Translations under genes and position numbers: made by a program
From: Parvularcula sp039822105
GTDB lineage: Bacteria; Pseudomonadota; Alphaproteobacteria; Caulobacterales; Parvularculaceae
Direction: 5' to 3'
Length of the DNA: 64,000 bases
NCBI GenBank assembly: GCA_039822105.1
Contig: JBCBMW010000005.1
Coordinates: 124,001-188,000 of the forward strand
Notes under the pieces: model-generated
Databases searched by the model: none
Told to the model about the DNA's origin: nothing
What the model saw: the letters and a program-made list of their open reading frames with translations, nothing else
Shown here: positions 35,500 through 43,604 of the stretch, piece by piece
How positions within the stretch are numbered: position 1 is the first letter of the stretch
Layout: every line of letters begins with the position of its first letter

Positions 35500-36120
35500 G
35501 TGCAGGTATCAGGACTGTCAGACACGTTGATCCAAGACAGTTTGGGTGATCGTTTGCGCGACGGCGCTGATGGTCTCAGCGGTTTCTTCGGCGATGTCGC
35601 AAACAGCGTCGGCTATTTCGGCGAGGTGATGGCGGTCATTCTGGGTGTCTTCAGCTTCCTCGGGATTGGCGGCACCGCCCTCTTTTTCCTCTCGCTTATC
35701 CTTCTCGGTTTTGTGGGGGCGTTTTCGCCGCTGACGAAGACCACGAACTATCTCCTGGTGGTTATCGGCGTCACGCTCATCATCGTGATGGGTGTCGGCG
35801 ACCTGACCGAAGCCGGCGAGACGATGTCGACCCTGATGAATTACCTCGCCGTGATGCTCGTGCCGTTGGTCGTGGTCTATGGCCTGCGGATCGTCCTCAA
35901 ACGGTTTGGACGCGGATCAGAGACAGAGCAGCTGCGCGAGGCGGTGACGGAGCTGACCGAGCAGGTCGCGGCCCTGCGCCGCGACCGTCAGGGCGAGAAT
36001 GCTGACGAAGACCGCGGCGGCATTCGTGGACGTTACGCCGCCACTTCGGAAGAACCGGTGGCCGAACCCGCCCCTCAAGAGCGGCGTCCGACCAATCTCC
36101 GGCTGGTGCGTCGACGTTAG
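35500..36120 (+). CDS. Membrane protein with cytoplasmic coiled coil, unknown family
   Basis: Protein of 206 aa starting at GTG 35500. Three to four hydrophobic segments (~43-73, 80-100, 110-133) are followed by a coiled-coil heptad region (~140-166, TEQLREAVTELTEQVAALRR) and a charged tail ending RLVRRR. I do not recognise it. It could be a scaffold or stress-related membrane protein, but nothing fixes a role. 4-bp TTAG stop overlap with the convergent cysK. Confidence 0.65.
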   Translation: MQVSGLSDTLIQDSLGDRLRDGADGLSGFFGDVANSVGYFGEVMAVILGVFSFLGIGGTALFFLSLILLGFVGAFSPLTKTTNYLLVVIGVTLIIVMGVGDLTEAGETMSTLMNYLAVMLVPLVVVYGLRIVLKRFGRGSETEQLREAVTELTEQVAALRRDRQGENADEDRGGIRGRYAATSEEPVAEPAPQERRPTNLRLVRRR

Positions 36121-37187
36121 AGCTGTCCGCCCGGCGTTGATTTGCTGATCGCCAACTCCTCGTCGTTCATGTCTGCGCCGAATGGCTCGAACAAAGGCGT
36201 TGAGATGTAGCGCTCACCTGTATCCGGCAGCATGCAGAGGATCGACGTATCGGGGGCGGACTTTTTCGCGACCTCTAGTGCCACGTGGAAGGTCGATCCG
36301 CCAGAGACACCGGTGATGATCCCCTCCTTCGCCGCGAGCGCACGAGCAGCTGCGACACCCTGCTCACCCGAGACCGGCAGCAGGTCGTCATAATACTTGT
36401 TGTCGATGGTCTCTTGCAGGACCAAGGGAATGAAGTCGGGGCTCCAGCCTTGGATCGGGTGCGGCTGCCAGTGGGGGTGACTGCCGAGCGGCGCACCATC
36501 CGCACTGCGCTCCTGCGGGACACCTGAGGCGACCACTGGAGCCAGGTCAGGCTCGGACAACGCAATCTTCGTCTCTGGACGCTCCTTACGCAGAACACGT
36601 GCGACACCGGTCACCGTGCCGCCGGTGCCGAAACCGGTGACGAACCAATCGAGTTTTTGCCCCTTAAAATCGCCGAGGATCTCACGCGCGGTGGTCTGCT
36701 CATGGATGTCGGCGTTCGCCTCATTCTCGAACTGGCGCGCGTAGAACCAGCCGTTTTGCTCGGCGAGCTCTTGCGCCTTTTTGTACATGCCGAAGCCCTT
36801 CTCGGCCTTCGGTGTCAGGACGACTTTGGCGCCAAGGTACCGCATGAGCTTGCGGCGCTCGACTGAGAAGGTTTCCACCATGGTGATGACCAGCGGGTAG
36901 CCCTTCGCCGCGCAGACCATGGCAAGGCCGATGCCAGTGTTCCCGGAGGTCGCCTCCACCACCGTCTGACCAGGCTTCAGAGCGCCGGTACGCTCCGCAT
37001 GCTCAATAATCGAAATCGCCAGCCGATCCTTCACCGAGGCGGCGGGGTTGAAGAACTCCGCCTTCACATAAAGGTCGATCCCCTCGGGCGCGAGCCGTTG
37101 GATCTTGACCGCTGGGGTGTTGCCGATCGTGTCGACGATGCTGCCATAGATCTGACCACGGCCTTCAGTTGTTCTCACATCGGACAT
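36117..37187 (-). CDS. cysK: Cysteine synthase A
   Basis: PLP-dependent O-acetylserine sulfhydrylase of 356 aa. The PLP lysine lies in NPAASVKDRLA (~residue 52), the substrate loop is TSGNTGIGLA (~86) and the phosphate loop GFGTGGTVTGV (~195). About 35 residues longer than E. coli CysK, with an insertion near SHPHWQPHPIQGWSPDF and a C-terminal extension ending STPGGQL. Transcribed in the same direction as the ATP synthase operon but separated from it by that operon's terminator. Confidence 0.92.
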   Translation of the reverse strand: MSDVRTTEGRGQIYGSIVDTIGNTPAVKIQRLAPEGIDLYVKAEFFNPAASVKDRLAISIIEHAERTGALKPGQTVVEATSGNTGIGLAMVCAAKGYPLVITMVETFSVERRKLMRYLGAKVVLTPKAEKGFGMYKKAQELAEQNGWFYARQFENEANADIHEQTTAREILGDFKGQKLDWFVTGFGTGGTVTGVARVLRKERPETKIALSEPDLAPVVASGVPQERSADGAPLGSHPHWQPHPIQGWSPDFIPLVLQETIDNKYYDDLLPVSGEQGVAAARALAAKEGIITGVSGGSTFHVALEVAKKSAPDTSILCMLPDTGERYISTPLFEPFGADMNDEELAISKSTPGGQL

Positions 37188-37272
37188 CAGTATACCTCAC
37201 CGTTTCCTCTGGCTTATTTGGATCCTTCGGGCACCTATGCGCAAGCCAGCTGCGCAGGAAGAGGCAGACAGC

Positions 37273-37299
37273 AAAAAGCCGCCCACGGAGGGGCGGCCT
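37273..37299 (-). terminator. Intrinsic terminator of the F1 ATP synthase operon
   Basis: On the minus strand, stem GCCGCCC/GGGCGGC (37291-37297 and 37278-37284) with loop CTCCGT is followed by TTTTT (37277-37273). Lies 29 bp after the atpC stop, upstream of cysK. Marks the end of the interrupted atp operon. Confidence 0.9.
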
Positions 37300-37327
37300 T
37301 ACAAAAACAACGCCGTTGTTCGGGTGC

Positions 37328-37705
37328 TCAGTACTTCGACAAAGCGTCGATCGCGCGTTGGGCGTTGAGAACGGTCTCAGGCACTGCGTCTTCTAAGAGC
37401 TTCTCCGCCTCTTGGCGTTCTGAGGCCAAGACATCGCCAGCGAGATCAGCTTCGGCGACAGCCTTCTCCGCCAGCACGGTGAGGCCCTTCTGGGAAACAT
37501 CGGCAAAGCCGCCGCGTACATAGGTCTTCTGCACCGAACCGCCGGTGTGGACCTCGATCATACCAGGGGAGAGGGTCGCCATGAGCGGCGCGTGCTCGGC
37601 CCGCACTTCAAAGATGCCTTCGGTGCCTGGCACCACGACGGCATCGACATCACCGCTGAAAAGCTCGCGCTCAGGCGACACAAGAGAAAAAGCAAACTGC
37701 GACAT
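37328..37705 (-). CDS. atpC: ATP synthase F1 subunit epsilon
   Basis: Protein of 125 aa. The N-terminal beta-sandwich (VSPERELFSGDVDAVVVPGTEG, ~8-30; FEVRAEHAPLMATLSPG) is complete and the C-terminal helical part is short (~90-125). Couples rotation in the central stalk and can inhibit hydrolysis. A CGGCGGAGA element precedes ATG 37705. Last gene of the operon, 30 bp behind a small unlisted membrane protein gene instead of directly behind atpD. Confidence 0.95.
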   Translation of the reverse strand: MSQFAFSLVSPERELFSGDVDAVVVPGTEGIFEVRAEHAPLMATLSPGMIEVHTGGSVQKTYVRGGFADVSQKGLTVLAEKAVAEADLAGDVLASERQEAEKLLEDAVPETVLNAQRAIDALSKY

Positions 37706-37735
37706 CGGTCTTATCTCCGCCGCAGCGGCTGATGA

Positions 37736-37906
37736 TCAACCGAAGCGGCCCGACAGGTTCAAGATCATATCCGTGGCCAGCGCAAGCGAGCCAAGGGTGG
37801 TCAGGGAAAGGACCGCATAAGCAAAGCCGCGGCGGCCCACCTGAGCCAATTCTTCCTTCGAGATGCCCATAGACACCCAGAACTGATCAACGACACTTAC
37901 CAACAT
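37736..37906 (-). CDS. 56-aa single-pass membrane protein between atpD and atpC
   Basis: Short ORF starting ATG 37906, ending TGA 37736. An N-terminal amphipathic part (VVDQFWVSMGISKEELAQ), then GRRG and one hydrophobic helix (~29-51, beginning FAYAVLSLTTLGSLAL) with Asp47 near its end, finishing NLSGRFG. GGAGG lies 7 nt before the ATG, better than that of many neighbours. I know no atp-operon subunit of this sequence; it is not the zeta/AtpZ inhibitor (larger, soluble). Positive-inside residues RR suggest N-in topology. Confidence 0.75.
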   Translation of the reverse strand: MLVSVVDQFWVSMGISKEELAQVGRRGFAYAVLSLTTLGSLALATDMILNLSGRFG

Positions 37907-38071
37907 CACGACACCTCCATGAGGAACTGACTTGATGACGTCGTTGCAATCTTCGGGCCCAGAAGGGCCACATTCCCGCCCAATAAGCGGAAAAAGTGGC
38001 GAGTTTACTGACTGTTAGGGCTATTCCGTGCCCGTCGTTAACCAGTGCAAGCAGCACCCGCCTTGGTTGTT

Positions 38072-38092
38072 AGGGGTCCCGGCGGAACCCCT
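38072..38092 (-). promoter_or_regulatory. Hairpin just after atpD
   Basis: 9-bp stem with one G-T wobble on the minus strand (arms 38084-38092 and 38072-38080, loop GCC), starting 11 nt after the atpD stop. No T-run follows, so it is not a classical terminator. May stabilise the upstream mRNA or partly reduce transcription of the downstream genes. The remaining 165 bp up to the 56-aa gene may hold a promoter, but I cannot assign one. Confidence 0.5.
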
Positions 38093-38103
38093 ATTAAGGA
38101 TGC

Positions 38104-39531
38104 TTATGCAGCTTCAGCCATCTTCTCGGCCTTGGCGATGGCATCGTCGATACCGCCGCACATGTAGAAAGCCTGTTCCGGAAGATGGTCATATTCGCCC
38201 GCAATGAGCGCCTTGAAGGACTTCACAGTGTCCTCAAGTGGGACCTGGACACCCGGTGAACCGGTGAAGACCTCGGCCACGTCGAACGGTTGCGAGAGGA
38301 AGCGTTCCACTTTCCGGGCGCGTGCCACGGTCAGTTTGTCCTCTTCTGAGAGCTCGTCCATGCCGAGGATGGCGATGATGTCCTGAAGTGACTTGTAGCG
38401 CTGCAGGATGTTCTGAACGCCGCGAGCGACTTCATAGTGCTCTTCACCGACAACGCGCGGGTCGAGGATCCGCGAGGTCGAGTCGAGTGGGTCCACAGCT
38501 GGGTAGATGCCCTTTTCCGAGATCGCGCGGTTGAGAACCGTGGTCGCGTCGAGGTGGGCAAAGGTCGTCGCCGGCGCAGGGTCAGTGAGGTCGTCCGCCG
38601 GGACGTAGACCGCTTGCACTGAGGTGATCGAACCTTTGGTCGTGGTCGTGATCCGCTCCTGCATGCCGCCCATGTCGGTGGCGAGCGTTGGTTGGTAGCC
38701 CACAGCCGATGGGATCCGGCCGAGAAGCGCAGACACTTCCGAACCGGCTTGCGTGAAGCGGAAGATGTTGTCGACGAAGAACAGAACGTCTTGGCCCTGA
38801 TCACGGAAGTGCTCAGCCACCGTCAGACCGGTGAGAGCAACTCGGGCACGTGCGCCTGGCGGCTCGTTCATTTGGCCGTAGATCAACGAGGCCTTCGAAC
38901 CCTCAGCCGAGCCGTTGTTCTCCGCTGGGTTCTTGTTCACGTTCGATTCGATCATCTCCCAGTAAAGGTCGTTGCCTTCACGGGTCCGCTCACCAACACC
39001 GGCGAACACAGAGTAACCGCCGTGCACCTTCGCGATGTTGTTGATGAGCTCCTGGATGAGAACCGTCTTGCCCACACCGGCACCGCCGAAGAGGCCGATC
39101 TTACCGCCGCGAGCGTAAGGGCAAAGAAGGTCGATGACTTTGATACCCGTGGCGAGAACCTCAGCCTCAGTGGACTGCTCAACCAGTGGCGGGGCTTCTG
39201 CGTGGATCGGACGTTTCACGTCCGAAGGGATCGGGCCCATGTCGTCCACTGGTTCGCCGATCACGTTCATGATCCGGCCCAGGGTGCCCTCACCCACCGG
39301 GACCTGGATCGCGGTACCGGTGTCCGACACGCTCTGACCGCGGACAAGACCTTCGGTGGAGTCCATAGCGATGGTCCGAACCGTGTTCTGACCAAGGTGC
39401 TGAGCAACCTCAAGCACCAGGCGGTTGCCGCCATTGTCTGTTTCGAGTGCGTTCAGGATCGCTGGGAGGTGGCCGTCGAACTCGACGTCCACGACCGCGC
39501 CGATCACCTGCGCAATTTTTCCTTCTGCCAT
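38104..39531 (-). CDS. atpD: ATP synthase F1 subunit beta
   Basis: Catalytic subunit of 475 aa. Walker A GGAGVGKTVLI (~residue 150), catalytic Glu in GERTREGNDLY, Walker B VLFFVDNIFRF, and ALLGRIPSAVGYQPTLA are intact. AGAGG precedes ATG 39531. In most bacteria atpG is directly upstream and atpC directly downstream; here a dioxygenase gene and a small membrane protein gene take those positions. Confidence 0.98.
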   Translation of the reverse strand: MAEGKIAQVIGAVVDVEFDGHLPAILNALETDNGGNRLVLEVAQHLGQNTVRTIAMDSTEGLVRGQSVSDTGTAIQVPVGEGTLGRIMNVIGEPVDDMGPIPSDVKRPIHAEAPPLVEQSTEAEVLATGIKVIDLLCPYARGGKIGLFGGAGVGKTVLIQELINNIAKVHGGYSVFAGVGERTREGNDLYWEMIESNVNKNPAENNGSAEGSKASLIYGQMNEPPGARARVALTGLTVAEHFRDQGQDVLFFVDNIFRFTQAGSEVSALLGRIPSAVGYQPTLATDMGGMQERITTTTKGSITSVQAVYVPADDLTDPAPATTFAHLDATTVLNRAISEKGIYPAVDPLDSTSRILDPRVVGEEHYEVARGVQNILQRYKSLQDIIAILGMDELSEEDKLTVARARKVERFLSQPFDVAEVFTGSPGVQVPLEDTVKSFKALIAGEYDHLPEQAFYMCGGIDDAIAKAEKMAEAA

Positions 39532-39600
39532 TATCAGCCTCTTTTTATCTCGCGGGCCGTTAGCAGCCCTTGACTGGGTTTTCCATGCTCTTTGCGAGCC

Positions 39601-40548
39601 TCATTTGCGGATTCTTCGGGCTTGCCCGTGCGCGTCGAATACAATGGGGCGCTTGCTCAAAAGAGCCCTAGCTGTCGCAGCGATGGTCCGAAATGTCGGC
39701 ATCGCGGGTCGGCCATTTCGCCGCGGCCAACGAACGTGACCCGCGGAGATATCGAACGGGATTCGGACCGAAGCAGCCGTGATGTCATCGCCCACTGTCA
39801 TCGGCGTGTGGTAGAGACAGTCTTCGAAGAAATAGTGCGTCACCAGCGACTTCCGTGTTCGCTCGGCTTCGCTCACGGGCGATCCGCCGTGTAGCAAATT
39901 GGCCGCCCAAATCAGCGCCTGGCCTTTTTTGATGAGGCCAAATTGCTCTTGGAACCCATGCTCCGAGATGATGTTTTCCACTGCCTGATTGTTGTGGGTC
40001 GCGTAATCGGCCTTGTCGGGCGTTCGCGATTTGATGCCCATCACCCGCGGCGTTAGCGGCGGTAGCTTGTGACTGCCTGGGTAATAGACCAGTGGGCCGG
40101 CGCCCTCGTGCACGTCTTCAAGCGCCAACCACACTCCGCACATGAACTTGGCCGGCTCGCTATGGAAATGGGTCGTATCCGAATGCGGAAACTGTTGGCT
40201 ACCCGAACGGAAATTGAGGGTCTGAAACGGAAAAGGCTCACGCCCGTAGGCTAACCGCAGCAGACGCATAACGCGCGCATCGCAGGCGAGGCTCTTCATC
40301 GACGGCGATTGCAACCAAGCGTCCTGAACGCGAACAGCGCCCGCCTCGAAATAGGCATCAACCTCGGCCCACGCCTGATCACAACGGTCAAGGGTGGCTT
40401 CGTCGGAAAGATCAACCAACGCGAGGCCGTCGTCCCTCAGCTCACCAACAACACGCCGTTCATCCGCTGTCGCCTCATTCGCATCGAGCCAAGCGTCAAG
40501 CCCACTTGCATCGACCCGCGGTATCGTGGGGAGCGCGTTCTGGGTCAT
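39601..40548 (-). CDS. Phytanoyl-CoA dioxygenase (PhyH) family protein within the atp operon
   Basis: Fe(II)/2-oxoglutarate-dependent oxygenase-like protein of 315 aa. The iron ligands fit His122 and Asp124 in FPHSDTTHFHS and His220 in NLLHGG, with Arg232 as a 2-oxoglutarate ligand candidate (TRKSL). MCGVWLALEDVHEGAGPLVY and YPGSHK are typical of the uncharacterised PhyH subgroup that modifies small or lipid substrates. Lies between atpG (58 bp) and atpD (69 bp), same strand, so probably co-transcribed. Substrate unknown. Confidence 0.88.
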   Translation of the reverse strand: MTQNALPTIPRVDASGLDAWLDANEATADERRVVGELRDDGLALVDLSDEATLDRCDQAWAEVDAYFEAGAVRVQDAWLQSPSMKSLACDARVMRLLRLAYGREPFPFQTLNFRSGSQQFPHSDTTHFHSEPAKFMCGVWLALEDVHEGAGPLVYYPGSHKLPPLTPRVMGIKSRTPDKADYATHNNQAVENIISEHGFQEQFGLIKKGQALIWAANLLHGGSPVSEAERTRKSLVTHYFFEDCLYHTPMTVGDDITAASVRIPFDISAGHVRWPRRNGRPAMPTFRTIAATARALLSKRPIVFDAHGQARRIRK

Positions 40549-40606
40549 GACATTTGCATCCCCCGATCGGGCTGCGCGGTGCGGATCAGCCTCGTGGGCG
40601 AGGCCG

Positions 40607-41488
40607 CTAAACGCTTTCGGCGCCTGCGATGATTTCGACGAGTTCCGTCGTGATTTGCGCCTGGCGGGCGCGGTTGTACTGAATGTTGAGCTTGTCGATC
40701 AGCTCGCCTGCGTTGCGCGTCGCGTTGTCCATCGCGGTCATCGAGGCGGCTTGTTCCGATGCGACGTTCTCGAGCAATGCGCGGAAGACCTGCACACTGA
40801 CGTAACGCGGAAGCAGTGTCTCGAGGATCACCTCTTCATCGGGTTCGTATTCGTAAGGCGCCGAGATCTTGTTCTCGCCCTCTTCGACCTCTGGTGGGCT
40901 TGCCGGAATGATTTGGTTGGCGGTTGGAACCTGGCTGATCACGGACTGGAACCGGCCGAAGAACACGGTCGCGACGTCGAACTCACCCGCCTCGTACATC
41001 TCAAGCAGTTTGGTGCTGATCAGCGACGCTTCGTCGAAACCGATGTTCCGTGTTTCTTTAAAGTCGACTGTCTCAACGATCAGATCACTGTAGAGACGTT
41101 TCAAGAGCTCATAGCCCTTCGTCCCCACCGTGAAGAGTTTGACCTTCTTGCCCTCGCCCTGAAGCTTGATGATGTGCTCCCGCGCGAGACGCGCGATGGA
41201 CGAGTTGAACGCGCCGCAAAGGCCACGGTCAGCTGTCGCGACGACAAGAAGATGCGTTTCGTCTTTGCCGGTGCCAGTGAGAAGCTTCGGACCTGGCGCA
41301 CCAGGGGTCAGGCCCGCGGCGAGATTGGCGAGCACCGTTTCGATACGCTCAGCATAAGGACGAGCTGCGGTTGCGGCCTCCTCAGCGCGGCGCAGTTTTG
41401 CAGCCGCGACCATCTGCTTGGCCTTGGTAATTTTCTGGGTCGACTTCACCGAGCCGATGCGGGTTTTGAGGTCTTTGAGGCTTGGCAT
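40607..41488 (-). CDS. atpG: ATP synthase F1 subunit gamma
   Basis: Central-stalk rotor subunit of 293 aa. N-terminal helix begins MPSLKDLKTRIGSVKSTQKI and continues TKAKQMVAAAKLRRAEE; the C-terminal helix has MDNATRNAGELIDKLNIQYN and RQAQITTELVEI, both hallmark segments. A short insertion with EVEEGENKISAPYEYEPDEE sits at ~195-215. Complete. 12 bp downstream of a lipoprotein gene that separates it from atpA. Confidence 0.97.
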   Translation of the reverse strand: MPSLKDLKTRIGSVKSTQKITKAKQMVAAAKLRRAEEAATAARPYAERIETVLANLAAGLTPGAPGPKLLTGTGKDETHLLVVATADRGLCGAFNSSIARLAREHIIKLQGEGKKVKLFTVGTKGYELLKRLYSDLIVETVDFKETRNIGFDEASLISTKLLEMYEAGEFDVATVFFGRFQSVISQVPTANQIIPASPPEVEEGENKISAPYEYEPDEEVILETLLPRYVSVQVFRALLENVASEQAASMTAMDNATRNAGELIDKLNIQYNRARQAQITTELVEIIAGAESV

Positions 41489-41500
41489 GGTGGTGTGTTC

Positions 41501-42043
41501 CTAGTTCGCGCTGTCGTCGACAAGGTCGATGGCGCGCGCCATGGGGTGGCCGTCGAGATCAACGAGAGGTGCCCCGGCATTGTTGTAGTGCTCAACCAGG
41601 CGGTCGCGGCAAGCCGTGATCTCTTGGTCCAATTCTTCACCCATCGGAATATCCGTACGGTCTCGAAGGCGGGAGACATAGGCAATACGATTGCCGCCCG
41701 CGCGGCGCACTTCATATTCCCAGATGGCAAGTTCACGGCGCTCATCCACCGCCTCGCCCTCTTCCTCGGTGACCTTCACAAGCTGCAGAACCTGCACACC
41801 GGCGCAGTTCTGCGTGGTCATCGGCCCAAGCGGACGGACCAGCTTCTCTTCTTCACTCAGCGAAACCTTCGAATACGGAGGAGACGGCAGGCGCTGCATG
41901 GTCTGAAGGGCAATGGTCGTGTCATGCGGATTGGACCGCCAAGGCGTTGAGGAGTCCGAGCGGGCCGCAGAGTTCCAAGTTCCTCCGCAGCCGGCCAGGC
42001 ACGTCAGGAGCGCAGCAGCGATCAGAAGTTTGACCTCATTCAT
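41501..42043 (-). CDS. Lipoprotein of unknown family between atpA and atpG
   Basis: Protein of 180 aa with signal peptide and lipobox LAGC (Cys19). After a low-complexity linker the domain (~60-180) contains VRPLGPMTTQNCAGVQVLQLV, a charged stretch EEEGEAVDERRELAIWEYEVRRAGG and CRDRLVEHYNNAGAP. I do not recognise a family. ATG 42043 has GGGAG upstream and lies 24 bp after the atpA stop; the TTG at 42064 is less likely. Spacing to both atp genes indicates co-transcription. Confidence 0.75.
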   Translation of the reverse strand: MNEVKLLIAAALLTCLAGCGGTWNSAARSDSSTPWRSNPHDTTIALQTMQRLPSPPYSKVSLSEEEKLVRPLGPMTTQNCAGVQVLQLVKVTEEEGEAVDERRELAIWEYEVRRAGGNRIAYVSRLRDRTDIPMGEELDQEITACRDRLVEHYNNAGAPLVDLDGHPMARAIDLVDDSAN

Positions 42044-42067
42044 CGTCCGCACTCCCTTGATCAATCC

Positions 42068-43600
42068 TTACGCGAAGTTCTTCGAGAACGTCTCGAGGAT
42101 CTCGGTCAGCTTTTTCTCAAGATCGTCGGTGAGTTTCTTCTGGTCGCGAATGCCGGTCAGCACGTCTTCGTGCTGGCTGTGCATGTGGCGGAGGAACTCG
42201 TCTTCGAACTTGCCAACCTGAGCCGTCTCGATGCCGTCGAGATAGCCGCGGGTACCGGCAAAGATCACAGCGACCTGCTCTTCGACCTGGAGCGGTGAGT
42301 ACTGGGCTTGCTTCAGAAGCTCCGTCAGGCGTGCACCACGGTTCAGCGTGGCTTGCGTTGCGGCGTCGAGATCGGAGCCGAACTGAGCAAAGGCGGCAAG
42401 CTCACGGTACTGAGCAAGCTCACCCTTAATCTTACCAGCCACCTGCTTCATCGCCTTAATCTGTGCGGACGAGCCCACCCGGCTCACCGAAAGACCAACG
42501 TTCACGGCAGGACGGATGCCTTGGTAGAAGAGATCGGTTTCGAGGAAGATCTGGCCGTCGGTGATCGAGATCACGTTGGTCGGGATATAGGCCGACACGT
42601 CGTTCGCCTGCGTCTCAATGATCGGCAGCGCGGTCAGCGAGCCTGAACCGTGGTCTTCGTTGAGCTTCGCCGCTCGCTCAAGAAGGCGGGAGTGAAGATA
42701 GAAAACGTCGCCCGGGAATGCTTCGCGGCCTGGTGGACGGCGCAGAAGCAGCGACATCTGACGGTACGAGACCGCTTGCTTGGTGAGGTCGTCATAAACG
42801 ATCACGGCGTGCATGCCGTTGTCGCGGAAATACTCACCCATCGCGCAACCAGCGAACGGCGCAAGAAACTGAAGCGGCGCTGGGTCCGATGCGGTCGCCG
42901 CCACAACGATGGTGTAGTCGAGGGCGCCGTTGTCTTGCAGCGTCTTGACGATCTGCGCGACGGTCGAACGCTTCTGGCCGATCGCAACATAGATGCAGAA
43001 GAGCTTGCCTGAATCGTCAGCAGCAGCAGCGTTGGGCTCGCGCTGGTTCAGCATCGCGTCGATGCAGATCGCGGTCTTACCCGTCTGGCGGTCACCGATG
43101 ACGAGTTCACGCTGGCCGCGGCCGACGGGGATCATCGCGTCGATGGCTTTGATACCGGTCTGCACTGGTTCGTGCACCGATTTCCGCGGCAGGATGCCCG
43201 GCGCTTTCACGTCCACAAGGCGGCGCTCAGAGCCTTCGATCGGGCCTTTGCCGTCGAGCGGATTGCCGAGCGGATCGACAACGCGGCCGAGAAGACCTTT
43301 GCCGACGGGGACGTCCACGATCGCTTCCGTCCGCTTCACCGTTTGACCTTCGGAGATGCCCGTGTCGTCGCCGAAGATCACGACGCCGACATTGTCCTCT
43401 TCGAGGTTCAACGCCATGCCTTTGATGCCGCCTTCGAACTCGACCATCTCACCGGCGCGGACATTGTCGAGGCCATAGACCCGAGCAATACCGTCACCCA
43501 CGGAGAGCACTTGGCCGATCTCAGAGACCTCGGCGTCTTTGCCGAAATCCTTGATCTGCGTTTTCAGGATGGAGCTGATTTCTGACGCGTTGAGTTCCAT
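42068..43600 (-). CDS. atpA: ATP synthase F1 subunit alpha
   Basis: Non-catalytic nucleotide-binding subunit of 510 aa. Walker A GDRQTGKTAIC (~residue 169), VIYDDLTKQAVSYRQ and LLRRPPGREAFPGDVFYLHS are canonical, as is the C-terminal LDAATQATLNRGARLTELLK. N-terminal stator-binding helix present. Starts 4 bp after the atpH stop. Confidence 0.98.
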   Translation of the reverse strand: MELNASEISSILKTQIKDFGKDAEVSEIGQVLSVGDGIARVYGLDNVRAGEMVEFEGGIKGMALNLEEDNVGVVIFGDDTGISEGQTVKRTEAIVDVPVGKGLLGRVVDPLGNPLDGKGPIEGSERRLVDVKAPGILPRKSVHEPVQTGIKAIDAMIPVGRGQRELVIGDRQTGKTAICIDAMLNQREPNAAAADDSGKLFCIYVAIGQKRSTVAQIVKTLQDNGALDYTIVVAATASDPAPLQFLAPFAGCAMGEYFRDNGMHAVIVYDDLTKQAVSYRQMSLLLRRPPGREAFPGDVFYLHSRLLERAAKLNEDHGSGSLTALPIIETQANDVSAYIPTNVISITDGQIFLETDLFYQGIRPAVNVGLSVSRVGSSAQIKAMKQVAGKIKGELAQYRELAAFAQFGSDLDAATQATLNRGARLTELLKQAQYSPLQVEEQVAVIFAGTRGYLDGIETAQVGKFEDEFLRHMHSQHEDVLTGIRDQKKLTDDLEKKLTEILETFSKNFA

Positions 43601-43604
43601 ACGC

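Noticed and set aside
37736..37906. The 56-aa ORF as the AtpZ/zeta inhibitor (DUF1476) or AtpI
   Set aside because: The zeta subunit is soluble and about 100 aa; AtpI has several helices and belongs with the F0 genes. Neither pattern is seen.
40394..41950. 518-codon plus-strand frame
   Set aside because: Antisense to atpG and the neighbouring lipoprotein and PhyH genes; no recognisable domains.
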